DNA of 64,000 nt from Paenibacillus sp. RC334 (GCF_030034735.1 NZ_CP125370.1:4030001-4094000); one strand, 5' to 3'; counted from the first letter of the stretch, positions 27,090 to 35,315 are shown. A program made the numbers and translations. Notes: a model not told the origin generated them from the sequence alone.

Positions 27090-27188
27090 TTATAAAATTT
27101 GCTCCTTTATGTCTACAGCTTTCTCATTATTTCTGGCGTTTTTTATGTACGGAATTAACGTTTCTACGTTTACGAATTTGATTTCCAA
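27090..27188 (-). pseudogene. Vestige of the original ParB domain start
   Basis: From TTG 27188 the frame reads MEIKFVNVETLIPYIKNARN and continues for 32 residues. This is clearly the first ~26 residues of the copy 2 methyltransferase at 60083, ending in unrelated residues and a stop at 27090. The current gene's ATG follows immediately. It marks the junction where a foreign ParB domain replaced the original. Confidence 0.75.
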
Positions 27189-27315
27189 TCCACTTGATCC
27201 CCCTTTCTAAACTCGTTTTTAAAAAGACTGCGACCCAAATCCAGGTGTAAAACACACCAATTGCAGTAACAAATCGTAATATTTCTATGATTATTGCTTG
27301 TAACATTAATAGCAT
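27127..27315 (-). CDS. Small membrane protein, copy 1
   Basis: A 62-aa protein with one hydrophobic helix (residues ~2-33) and a basic tail (RKRRNVNSVHKKRQK). ATG 27315 follows AGAGGAG. It overlaps, in another frame, the vestigial ParB start. Conserved in copy 2. Function unknown. Confidence 0.6.
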   Translation of the reverse strand: MLLMLQAIIIEILRFVTAIGVFYTWIWVAVFLKTSLERGIKWIGNQIRKRRNVNSVHKKRQK

Positions 27316-27404
27316 TCATATTTCTCCTCTCTAAAATGAAAAGGAACCCTAGCCTATAGCCAGAATTCCCATGTAGCCTAATTTGTAATTGTAAAACTGC
27401 TCAT

Positions 27405-27420
27405 TGAGTCACGTGACACA
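27405..27420. promoter_or_regulatory. TGAGTCACGTGACACA palindrome
   Basis: A 16-base palindrome with one mismatch. Perfect or near-perfect versions lie at 60301 (TGTGTCACGTGACACA) and 63166. It is about 90 bases upstream of the membrane-protein gene, a plausible operator for an element-encoded regulator. Confidence 0.5.
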
Positions 27421-27599
27421 TTTCAAACTTTGAAGGTTCAAGTCCTCAATTCGTGTAGTTTAAAATTTTGCAAATAATAGTCCAATTCAGCAAGATTAAT
27501 TTGAATATGTAAATTGAAAATTTTTAAGTGGTAATCCTAGTCAATAACATGATTCTGATTATGTATATAATATTTGCTGAATCTATAAATAATCTATTT

Positions 27600-27690
27600 G
27601 TGGGATAGGGGAAACTCTCCAAATATTTTCCTTCGTTTCGCTTGAGCTGCACTTCGGACAAATATTTGCTGCCGCCGTTTCCCCTCCCAC
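27600..27690 (-). ncRNA. Foldable conserved RNA element, copy 1
   Basis: On the minus strand GTGGGAGGGGAAAC pairs with GTTTCCCCTATCCCAC (two-base bulge). The next stem is CAAATATTT/AAATATTTG. Copy 2 (60691-60770) keeps the GGGAAACGGCGGCAGC and GAGAGTTTCCC strands but replaces the inner stem by CTCGAT/ATCGAG, a covarying change. This indicates selection on structure, as RNA or single-stranded DNA. Family not recognised. The rest of 27421-27790 holds no supported gene. Confidence 0.5.
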
Positions 27691-27790
27691 ACCCAACCCC
27701 ATTGCGGCTTATTAAGTTCACTTTTGCAATTCCAATCATCCCTTTACTCTCAAATTCATAGCTGGACAAATGTATCTAATTCCATCACTT

Positions 27791-27828
27791 CCTCTCTACG
27801 GGCTGACAAGCCCACCATATAAACTCGT
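27791..27828 (-). other. Leader hairpin with TTGTC loop, site 1
   Basis: GGGCT-TGTC-AGCCC hairpin followed by GTAGAGAGG, matching a second site at 30269 where the stem is CGGCT/AGCCG. Stem bases change together between the two sites while flanking GTAGAGAGG and CGAG-TTA stay. It may be a processing or promoter element used twice in the replication region. Confidence 0.4.
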
Positions 27829-27838
27829 ATACAAACAT

Positions 27839-28156
27839 GTTTCCTATTCTCCGTCCGTTTGTTTCCAATTTTATAATGCCGAATTCCTATCTTCGCTTCA
27901 ATTTCTCCAATATAATAGCGGATTTTTAAAAGCTGTTTCCATGTTTCCAGTTTTGAGCACTCCTTATCACATATACACTCTTCACCAGCACATAATATTC
28001 GATCAAATATTATTTATATGTATTTCTCTCAAGAGTTAAAAAAACAGGAAACATGGAAACAAACTCAATATTCTCTATGTAAACAAACTATTTTTCCGTT
28101 TCCAATTGTACTCAAAACAGAAAACGGATAGGAAACAGGTGCATCAAACAGGAAAC
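27839..28156. repeat. Iteron array, candidate replication origin
   Basis: Nine copies of the hexamer GTTTCC in 318 bases: five on the plus strand (27839, 27861, 27935, 27943, 28098) and four on the minus strand (28047, 28055, 28131, 28151). Several extend to TGTTTCC(A/T)(A/T)TT and two occur as close pairs 8 bases apart. The array abuts the stop of the SF3 helicase gene. P4-type helicase/primases bind such iterons, so this is a likely origin. Copy 2, which has another helicase, lacks the array. Confidence 0.62.
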
Positions 28157-28158
28157 AT

Positions 28159-29994
28159 TTATATTTTGATACCAAACCAACACGGAACTGAATTTCCACT
28201 TATTATTTTGGCCTTCTTCCGGTAAATCTTATCCTTAAGTTTTGCATCGAGATGCTTATTAAATTTAGTCGTCGTTTCAGATTTAAATCCACCTTGTTTA
28301 CACCATGCAGCATACTTGGCATACAACCTTTTGCATTCGATTCGGCTTTCATGTTGTTTTGAAGCTTCACTTTCAATTTCACATTCCTCATCTATGAACA
28401 GCATAATGGTATCCGATTCCATTTGATACGTTTTAACTTGATCCTTAATCGTTTGTGAATATGAAAATCCACCTTGTTGTTCGAGTCGTCTTAAGCCTTC
28501 AAGTGCATAATTCAATAATGTCGATAAAGCGGATGGAGTCGTCAGTTTATGAATTAATTTCGTATCCTTTTGTTGATCCGTAAATTTTCGAGTAAAAGGA
28601 AACACCGTCAGCCTTCTAAAAAATCCGTCACTGTTATCACTACTTTTCGGCAACTCATTGGCGCTGAACAACAATTTACAAAATGGCTCAAAGTTAAAGG
28701 GATCTTTCCCCTTTTTCTCTGCGTTTAATCCTTCACCACTGGCAAGCACCTTGAGGTTCCCTGTAGAGTTCAATGCATCCGCAGGGATATCTGTAAAGCA
28801 ATTCAGCACTTTTCCATACAACTCGGCAATCTTGAACCTTGATCTGTCTCCTTCTAAATCTTGAATTTTAACTTTGGATATATTCGCTTTGCCTATCATC
28901 GCTTCAATCGTTTTAATCAATACCGATTTCCCGTTGCTTCCCGTACCTGTGAATAAAAATATTTTTTCATACTCCAAGGTAGGAATCAGAAAATAGCCGA
29001 TCATTTCAAACAATGTTGTATGCGTATCCTGTTCCAGCACAGATTCGATAAACTGAAGCATGACAGGGTCATTGGCCATAGGATCATATAGGACAGGAAA
29101 TTGAATAGTGCTCCGTCTATCAGGCGTATGCTCCCTTAACTCTCCCGTTTTCCAATTCAACAGACCGTTTTTAACATTAATATAGTCGTCCAACAGATTT
29201 ATTTCTGTTCCTGCAATATAACTTTGGGCCTCTATGTAATAACGTGCTTCCTTAATCCGACTATGGCGAAATTCATTATCCAACAGGGTAACGGATAATT
29301 GCTCTAGGTGACGCTCACCATCATTGACATATACGCCCCGATCATAGCGATACAAAAACGTACCATCAAAAAAACTTTTCATATGCTGATGTAAAATATC
29401 TTTGCCGTACCAGATAGGCTGGAATTTCTTCTGATTCCCATTCATCTCAAAGTATTTCCTATAGTTAGGCTCAATCGAAGGTGGATTCTCCTCTGCCGAC
29501 TTTTCGTCACCTTTGAACACATCTGAAATATCCAAATAAGATGTAGGCTTAGAATTACTTTGACTCCGGTGATATTCTTCCTCATGAGCTAACCAATCTA
29601 TATATTGTTGGGTAATCCACTCTTGATACTCAGGATCATTCGCTTTCCGTTCTTCCTCTTCAATACGTTGTTCAAGTTCCCAATTCTCAAAAAACGCGAT
29701 CTCCTTCTTGAAATACGCTCGTTCCGAATCGGTCATATATTTATCGTCCGTATATGTCCACCACGTTTTACCACCATTATACGAAAACTCCAACTCATAT
29801 GGAGAATATTCAAACTGTATCCGATACTGCTTATCCACATCTTCCTTGGTGATCGGCTTCCAAATGCCATCCATCCAAGCTTCTACTTGCTTGCTATTCC
29901 TATTTTTCCGTACATCTACTCGTTTCCCGTTGATAGTGAATTGGTCGGTATAACACATGCGCTTATCATCGTGCTTTTGTAAAGCTATTGTCAT
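28159..29994 (-). CDS. SF3 (D5/P4-family) replicative helicase
   Basis: A 611-aa protein. The C-terminal half is a phage/plasmid SF3 helicase: Walker A GTGSNGKSVLI (residues ~347-357), Walker B in VLNCFTDIPADAL, sensor CKLLFSANELP and arginine finger GFFRRLTVFPF. A D5_N-like region precedes it. The first ~200 residues are charged and unlike canonical primases. It should unwind the element's own origin, probably the adjacent iterons. Start ATG 29994. In copy 2 it is replaced by an unrelated P-loop helicase, showing exchange of replication modules. Confidence 0.87.
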   Translation of the reverse strand: MTIALQKHDDKRMCYTDQFTINGKRVDVRKNRNSKQVEAWMDGIWKPITKEDVDKQYRIQFEYSPYELEFSYNGGKTWWTYTDDKYMTDSERAYFKKEIAFFENWELEQRIEEEERKANDPEYQEWITQQYIDWLAHEEEYHRSQSNSKPTSYLDISDVFKGDEKSAEENPPSIEPNYRKYFEMNGNQKKFQPIWYGKDILHQHMKSFFDGTFLYRYDRGVYVNDGERHLEQLSVTLLDNEFRHSRIKEARYYIEAQSYIAGTEINLLDDYINVKNGLLNWKTGELREHTPDRRSTIQFPVLYDPMANDPVMLQFIESVLEQDTHTTLFEMIGYFLIPTLEYEKIFLFTGTGSNGKSVLIKTIEAMIGKANISKVKIQDLEGDRSRFKIAELYGKVLNCFTDIPADALNSTGNLKVLASGEGLNAEKKGKDPFNFEPFCKLLFSANELPKSSDNSDGFFRRLTVFPFTRKFTDQQKDTKLIHKLTTPSALSTLLNYALEGLRRLEQQGGFSYSQTIKDQVKTYQMESDTIMLFIDEECEIESEASKQHESRIECKRLYAKYAAWCKQGGFKSETTTKFNKHLDAKLKDKIYRKKAKIISGNSVPCWFGIKI

Positions 29995-30013
29995 ATTGTT
30001 ATGATCCCCCTTA

Positions 30014-30211
30014 TTAATAGATGTTATCTACTACATGTTTAAATTCGTTATATCGCTCCATGGTCTTCCTTAACGGAGGCGAATCCTTGAATATAAATAC
30101 TTTCCGATTCGAATCCTTTAAATCTACTTTTTCATCCATTTTATGAAACCGATTAAACATCAACCATCCAGCCATCCGTGACTGGGTAATGACAATGGTA
30201 TGGCTATCCAT
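30014..30211 (-). CDS. DUF5659 small protein, copy 1
   Basis: A 65-aa protein with the DUF5659 pattern (SRMAGWLMFNRF ... VFIFKDSPPLRKTMERY). ATG 30211 is chosen for AGGAGG seven bases upstream; an in-frame GTG at 30265 would add 18 residues. It lies in the leader of the helicase gene, 20 bases before it. A distinct DUF5659-like gene occupies the same place ahead of the other helicase in copy 2. Function unknown; linkage to replication genes in both copies suggests a role there. Confidence 0.6.
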   Translation of the reverse strand: MDSHTIVITQSRMAGWLMFNRFHKMDEKVDLKDSNRKVFIFKDSPPLRKTMERYNEFKHVVDNIY

Positions 30212-30268
30212 ATCTGACCTCCTCATATATAAGTGATTAGGAAGGTGAAGATTAATTTCTTCCACATC

Positions 30269-30305
30269 CCTCTCTACCGGCTGACAAGCCGCATAGTTAA
30301 GCTCG
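30269..30305 (-). other. Leader hairpin with TTGTC loop, site 2
   Basis: CGGCT-TGTC-AGCCG hairpin followed by GTAGAGAGG, partner of the site at 27791. It lies just upstream of the DUF5659 start and just downstream of the conserved 30303-30351 hairpin. Confidence 0.4.
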
Positions 30306-30351
30306 CACCCTTTTATCAGGTGTCACCCAAGCGCCAGTGTTAACAGGCGCC
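30303..30351 (-). promoter_or_regulatory. Conserved GCGCC hairpin ahead of replication genes
   Basis: GCGCC and GGCGC arms enclose TGTTAACA, followed on the minus strand by TTGGGTGACA and GGGTGCGA. About 45 bases are nearly identical to 63115-63160, which lies ahead of the other replication module. It survives although the genes on both sides differ, so it is probably a shared regulatory site. A short open frame reads through it but has no start in copy 1. Confidence 0.5.
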
Positions 30352-30376
30352 TATCATGACAGACCTATGATTCAAT

Positions 30377-33235
30377 TTATTGGATATAGACTATAGCCCT
30401 GAAGCTCGATTTCGTTACTTTTTCAATCCTGATAAATTCAATTGTCGCTCCGTCAAAATCAAGGAAGGATAATCCCTCATCCCGACGAATGGCCTGATCT
30501 CTCGGAATGATGCACTTCAATTCCCCCTGCTCATCCACAATATGAACATAGTTATGCTCGACCACCTGAACCCACAATTTCTTGCCTAATACCTGGTCAG
30601 CAACCAACTGCGATTCTTCCTCCGACTTTTTCAATGTGCTGAAGCCGAGCGAATAATTCCTCAATTTTCGTCTTGTACTCTTCCCATCCAACAGAGAAGG
30701 CGTATTACTGGTTTGTACTACGGTTTCTCGTTCAGCTTCATACCCGATAAAATACTGCCCCATAATCTCAAATAATGAATACACACCATCCGGCACATGG
30801 AATGGAAACTCCACATTATCTATCGTAGCGATGCCAGCATCAACGGTAAGCTCCTTACCTTCCACATTTCGATTCGTCAGCCAGTTTACCTTTCGTACTT
30901 CCCTCTTCAAAACATTTTCATGCTGCTTTAGGTTTTCCAGTAGTCCATCTACAAACAACCATGCAAAGGAGTATGTTCCATAATTTTGATATGCGATCTC
31001 GACAGCAGCACTGGCAAGTATTGAAGGATAAGGGCAGATCTCTTCACACTGAGTTTTGTATTCCTCTCTTAACCTAGCGTATTCCGCGCTGATTGCTTTT
31101 CTGGTATCATTGTCTCGCTGCCATTTTTTTAGCTCATTAAATTGCATACGTCGATGATCAATTGGTTTTTTCTGCTCATTGTATTCTTTATACAGTGGCT
31201 CAATGCGAGCTAGATAGCTCAGAAACTTGGGCTGACTAACTTTACTTATATCCTGTATCAGTTGTCTCGTACTTTCGATGCCCAAAATAGACTGATCCAA
31301 TTTCCCGTCTTTCATTTTGAATGTGTCATCTATGTACTTCTCAGCCTTAACGCAAAACTGGTTAAACGGCGATTTTGTCGAGTGCTGATAATCCTCGGCT
31401 TTGCCACCCTTAGCAAAACGAAAGAAATACGGCATTTGGATAGCCAGACGATCCAGCACATATGGAATCTCTACTTCTAGTCCATTCTTCGTGGCATCAA
31501 TAATTTGACCTTGGAGAAACTTTAAGACTGAGTTTTCCAAAACCCGTGCTTGAAGATCCCCCTCTTCCAAGGCTAAATTCTGAAAATACGTATTCACATT
31601 CGTACATCTACCCGTTAGATTATGTAGACTTTTTAACTCCATGTTGACGATACTGTCCATATTATTCGGCACAGGTGCAGCTACTTTTTTATCATCTTCG
31701 TTGATGATGGTAGGGGCATCGACCACTGCTGAGAGTATAGTAGAATCATTGGTACAGAGAGCCGTATCTCCATCCACATCTCCGAGTCCAAGTCTTGCCA
31801 GTGTTAAATCACAACAGTTCAGAACAATCACATTATCTAAATGACGCATATATCGGTTATGTACTTGTACAAAATCTAGCTTACCGACTTCATTAAATAT
31901 CGTTAACGGTGATCGGAATAAAGCATGCATTCCCTGTTTCCGATTCATAAAAGCCTGGTTCTTCTTTAACACACCTGTTACTGGTTTTCCGCTGGCATGC
32001 TCCATGAATGCAATCGGGTCATTAGTCAGATAAAAGTAGCTACCCTGAATCGGGATGCGACCTTTCAACATATCCTGTACCTTCTGCATGGCTTGCTTCA
32101 CGATGAATTTACGGACGTTTCCGTCATACAGCATCAATTCATTCAAATCGATAGCTTGGATGATTTCATTTATAAACTCTTTCTTCTGGCCCCGTTCTAT
32201 TTCATCTTCCTGTTCGTCGGGTTCTTCATCTACATCTTTGGGTTCATCGTCTTCTTGGACTAGCATATGTAGGAACGCTTTCGTGTACGCGATATCTCGA
32301 AGCCACTTTCCATGGGTGTCATTCTTTTGTCCATGTAGGACACGTTTGATGACATCCATTAGAGGCGTAGCTAATTGAAATAAATCGTTCAGTGTAAGAT
32401 TTAGCGCATGAATATATTGGTATGTCAGTGGTGTGTAGGCATTCATCTGGTATGTAGGCTTCGCATAGTTCGCTACCCAAAAGTGATTATGATTATGTAC
32501 TTCCAGTAATGCTTCATATTCCGTTATACTCTCGAACAAGCACTTAGGCTTAGATTGTCCTTCACTGTATTGATGCCATGCTTTGAAGCAGGATTTGGTA
32601 AGGATGAGATCAATAGGACGACCTCGTTCATCAACGATCGGCTGTGATTCACCAAAAACATCTATTATTTCTGTAACACTATTTTCATTGAACCATTTCA
32701 ACAGATCGAACCGGATAAAGTTACCTTTGATATATGGAAGTCTTCCCTGAACTGCATTAGGTGAATAGGATAGATTCAGTTGCTGTCCAATATGCTCTGC
32801 AAACTGGAAGCTCATTAGACCTTGACCATCGAAAAATTGGACATTCTTATTTTCATACTGTGGATATTCCAATCGCTTAAATCCAATGGACTCTTCATTG
32901 ATTGTGATAATGGGAATTTCTTCTGTTTGCTCGATGGAATAGCAAGGATATAGTTCATCATTATACATAACCGAACGAGCAGGAAAAGGAATTTCTTCCA
33001 ATTTCGCACGACGATTTACTTTATTCCACCCATTAAAAGTTTTATATTCATTTTGATCAGGATCAGACTTTGTACGACCATTCCACGAGATCGTTTTATT
33101 CGGTATACGTTCTAACTTATGTAATTGGTCCTTCGATGGCCTCAATTCTTTCTTCGCTTTGAAATATTCACGTTGCTTCGTCTTTTCATCGAATATCAAC
33201 TTCTGCTGTTCAAAGTCTTCAGCACACTTTTCCAC
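30377..33235 (-). CDS. YonO/QDE-1-like RNA polymerase, catalytic part
   Basis: A 952-aa protein of the two-barrel single-subunit RNA polymerase family (eukaryotic RdRP, phage YonO). It has FFDGQGLMS near residue 133, equivalent to the family's SDGxG block; the catalytic GLGDVDGDT with the metal-binding DxDGD near 485; and a downstream FLQGQIIDATKNGLEVEIP block that aligns with the conserved A-x-D-x-x-K-x-G strand. YonO is a DNA-dependent RNA polymerase for phage late genes, the likely role here. GTG 33235 directly follows the TAA of the 33236-33775 frame and is in the same frame, so the enzyme is interrupted by one stop codon. Confidence 0.82.
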   Translation of the reverse strand: MEKCAEDFEQQKLIFDEKTKQREYFKAKKELRPSKDQLHKLERIPNKTISWNGRTKSDPDQNEYKTFNGWNKVNRRAKLEEIPFPARSVMYNDELYPCYSIEQTEEIPIITINEESIGFKRLEYPQYENKNVQFFDGQGLMSFQFAEHIGQQLNLSYSPNAVQGRLPYIKGNFIRFDLLKWFNENSVTEIIDVFGESQPIVDERGRPIDLILTKSCFKAWHQYSEGQSKPKCLFESITEYEALLEVHNHNHFWVANYAKPTYQMNAYTPLTYQYIHALNLTLNDLFQLATPLMDVIKRVLHGQKNDTHGKWLRDIAYTKAFLHMLVQEDDEPKDVDEEPDEQEDEIERGQKKEFINEIIQAIDLNELMLYDGNVRKFIVKQAMQKVQDMLKGRIPIQGSYFYLTNDPIAFMEHASGKPVTGVLKKNQAFMNRKQGMHALFRSPLTIFNEVGKLDFVQVHNRYMRHLDNVIVLNCCDLTLARLGLGDVDGDTALCTNDSTILSAVVDAPTIINEDDKKVAAPVPNNMDSIVNMELKSLHNLTGRCTNVNTYFQNLALEEGDLQARVLENSVLKFLQGQIIDATKNGLEVEIPYVLDRLAIQMPYFFRFAKGGKAEDYQHSTKSPFNQFCVKAEKYIDDTFKMKDGKLDQSILGIESTRQLIQDISKVSQPKFLSYLARIEPLYKEYNEQKKPIDHRRMQFNELKKWQRDNDTRKAISAEYARLREEYKTQCEEICPYPSILASAAVEIAYQNYGTYSFAWLFVDGLLENLKQHENVLKREVRKVNWLTNRNVEGKELTVDAGIATIDNVEFPFHVPDGVYSLFEIMGQYFIGYEAERETVVQTSNTPSLLDGKSTRRKLRNYSLGFSTLKKSEEESQLVADQVLGKKLWVQVVEHNYVHIVDEQGELKCIIPRDQAIRRDEGLSFLDFDGATIEFIRIEKVTKSSFRAIVYIQ

Positions 33236-33775
33236 TTACCATACATCCTCAATGATCGTATCCTTTTCATAATCTGGAATAACAACGATACGTGGAATAT
33301 ATGGGACTGACTGTGCTGCTGAACGACTTACACCAAGAGCTGCTTCCCATTTGTGGATATTGGTGAGTGATGGCATTTTGCCGAGTGTAATGTGTCGATA
33401 TAGATCAGCAGCATACTTTTCCTGGATAAATTCCGTTCGCTGAGTACGTCCCATCGCAGGTGACTTGATCGAACGGATATATTTCCTTCCATTATAGTAG
33501 ATGCCATCTCGTAACATACGTTCAAACAAAGCAAGTTGAGATGGATCGTCTTCGTCAATTTGATCAGCTTTGAGCATAAAAATGACTTCGGTAACATTAG
33601 TGAAAGGATCATGCTCTGCTACGACTCGTTTGAGTTGATCGAGATAGATACTGTTCGATACGGTGATGGTACGTGTGCTGGATTGTGGTGCACAAAGTTG
33701 ATTGCCTTCATGAGTGATCTCGTTGAAGTGGATCAGTTTGATTTGGTATTGATTTCGTGTTGGATTACTGGACAA
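33236..33775 (-). CDS. YonO/QDE-1-like RNA polymerase, N-terminal part
   Basis: A 179-aa frame from TTG 33775 (AGGAGG, 7-base spacer). Its second half follows the pre-catalytic region of RdRP-family enzymes: NGRKYIRSIKSPAMGRTQRT (compare the family's GRxYxFLxxSxSQxR block), LYRHITLGKMPSLTNIHKW, and RIVVIPDYE, which in homologues leads into the catalytic chain. It ends in TAA, with the catalytic part continuing in the same frame at the next codon. Possibilities are two separately translated subunits, stop-codon readthrough, or a recent nonsense mutation. It is the first gene of the element's minus-strand block and lies under a LexA-like box. Confidence 0.62.
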   Translation of the reverse strand: MSSNPTRNQYQIKLIHFNEITHEGNQLCAPQSSTRTITVSNSIYLDQLKRVVAEHDPFTNVTEVIFMLKADQIDEDDPSQLALFERMLRDGIYYNGRKYIRSIKSPAMGRTQRTEFIQEKYAADLYRHITLGKMPSLTNIHKWEAALGVSRSAAQSVPYIPRIVVIPDYEKDTIIEDVW

Positions 33776-33822
33776 ATTTTGGCCTCCTGTTTAATAGTTT
33801 GAAATTATCTCTGCATGAATAG

Positions 33823-33834
33823 GAACTAATGTTC
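33823..33834. promoter_or_regulatory. LexA (SOS) box before polymerase operon
   Basis: GAACTAATGTTC fits the Firmicute LexA/DinR core GAAC-N4-GTTC. It lies 48 bases upstream of the polymerase start. AT-rich TATATT/TATTAT sequences just upstream on the minus strand are -10 candidates. SOS control of the early operon would match prophage-like induction. One site only, so chance is not excluded. Confidence 0.55.
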
Positions 33835-33920
33835 GTGTTCATAATATAGAATATACGTTTGTGTTTAAAGAGTCAAGTCCAGACTTCTTTATTAAAAAGA
33901 GAATAGCTTTCAAAAAACAC

Positions 33921-33952
33921 GAAAAACCGAGGTGGACATATCCTCGGCTTTC
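33921..33952 (-). terminator. Terminator after SIR2 operon
   Basis: CCGAGG/CCTCGG hairpin flanked on the minus strand by GGTTTTTCGTGTTTTTTG. It lies between the four-gene operon and the element's polymerase operon and insulates them. Confidence 0.75.
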
Positions 33953-34190
33953 TGTAATGTAGATGAAACAAGCTGAAATTATAATACCTCGTCAACACGT
34001 TTACGCAATGGAACCAGTTGGTGGTGCAGATAAAATAGTATCTATTAGCTCATAACTGTAAATCAGTCCGTTAGTGTAAATTAATCTCTTGTGAAAAAAG
34101 TTCAAATTTTGAATAAGTATATCAAATATGCTATCACCAGGTTAAATTTCATATTTATCGTACAACGCTCTAATCTCTCCCAACTGTAAA

Positions 34191-34280
34191 GTGAAAAAGT
34201 ACCGTCGATTGGAAACTCGCTATGATAAATTGGCCTGCACCTTCCAAGCTTTTTTAACGTTGGCTTCCATTCTCATATGA
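34191..34280 (+). pseudogene. Remnant of IS transposase C terminus
   Basis: The plus-strand frame reads KYRRLETRYDKLACTFQAFL then TLASILI and a stop. This is the characteristic C-terminal block (RRIATRYDKLAxxFxAF in homologues) of IS5/IS427-type DDE transposases. Only this tail remains, at the downstream edge of the AT-rich four-gene operon. It suggests IS-mediated insertion or deletion here. The rest of 33953-34304 has no gene. Confidence 0.65.
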
Positions 34281-34304
34281 CTCGGTTAGGTTTGAAGACA
34301 CACC

Positions 34305-35303
34305 CTAGTTAGAATTTAAACTTATATTCTGATCGATAATAGAAAGTAAAGGAAATAGTGAATCTCTATAGTTTACATTATTAAAGTATATCAACTGTTG
34401 ATGTGCGTCTAATTGGTTTCTAACTAAAAACTCTACAACTAACTCTCTTAACCTACATAATAAAGTGTAATTATCAATTATGCTTGAAGTTGATTTTAAT
34501 AGTATGCTAATCGTATTATTAATTAAATCATTTAAATAATCTTCTTCATAGTGGATATTCTCAGCTTTTAGAAGATCGAAATATATTGTCCTTTTGCCCT
34601 CCAACTTATCATATTGTGAAAAGAATTTTGTATTGAAAATTCTGCCTATTGTCCCATTTGCTGTATTACGACGAAGAAAATTAGAAAATTCTTTCTCCTC
34701 CATTGAAAAGTCTACAGTCTCATCAAATAGTTTGGCACAAATATATTTAAGAGAACTAACCACAGCATCAATCTTAAAATCAAACCCTTGTGTACTCTCT
34801 TTTATAACAAATGCAGTATTTTTAGAATATGCACCATTAAGCAATAAAAAAACCACAAAAATTAATTCTTTAGTGGACAGCCCTAAAGGAAAAAGTTTTT
34901 CAATTTTATTTATAGCTACTTTTGAAATACCCCTTGAAAGAAATGGATATGCTTCTAAACAATAATGTTCTAGATCTTTTAAATAACCATTATCTTTTAA
35001 CAACATTAATTGAACTATTATTCCAAACTCTGTTATTACCAAGTAATTGTTTACTTTAATAATTAAATTTTTATCTAAAAGTTGTTGTATGTCCTGTTCA
35101 ATAGTGATTGAAGAACTTTGTTGAACTATACTGTTATATTTCATTTCTTTTGAAAACAAATCCTTTCTAACTCTTCTTACAACAAACGAGCTCATCCATT
35201 TATCAAAATTCTTTTCGTTCTCTAACATATCACTTTTAATGTCACCTATATATTTCAAGTTAGCTAAATAAATTTCAGTTAAACTATTCAGTATAAAATT
35301 CAT
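34305..35303 (-). CDS. Winged-helix-like third component of ABC operon
   Basis: A 332-aa, helix-rich, AT-rich protein. Residues ~75-100 (IEQDIQQLLDKNLIIKVNNY, then LVITEFGII) have the helix-helix-wing pattern of a winged helix. The rest is helical with no motif. It starts at ATG 35303 (AAGGTGGGG site), 12 bases after the SMC-like ATPase stop, so it is the last gene of the operon. Kleisin/KITE-type or 'middle component' partners of SMC-like defence ATPases (Lamassu LmuC, ABC-three-component systems) have this kind of size and place. That link is inference. Confidence 0.5.
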   Translation of the reverse strand: MNFILNSLTEIYLANLKYIGDIKSDMLENEKNFDKWMSSFVVRRVRKDLFSKEMKYNSIVQQSSSITIEQDIQQLLDKNLIIKVNNYLVITEFGIIVQLMLLKDNGYLKDLEHYCLEAYPFLSRGISKVAINKIEKLFPLGLSTKELIFVVFLLLNGAYSKNTAFVIKESTQGFDFKIDAVVSSLKYICAKLFDETVDFSMEEKEFSNFLRRNTANGTIGRIFNTKFFSQYDKLEGKRTIYFDLLKAENIHYEEDYLNDLINNTISILLKSTSSIIDNYTLLCRLRELVVEFLVRNQLDAHQQLIYFNNVNYRDSLFPLLSIIDQNISLNSN

Positions 35304-35315
35304 CCCATCCCCACC

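Noticed and set aside
27524..28039. Two frames of 81 and 89 codons covering the foldable RNA and the iterons
   Set aside because: They overlap structured or repetitive non-coding DNA, lack ribosome sites and are not kept in copy 2.
27839..28156. CRISPR array
   Set aside because: The repeated unit is a 6-12 base motif on both strands with irregular spacing, no long repeats or equal spacers, and no cas genes.
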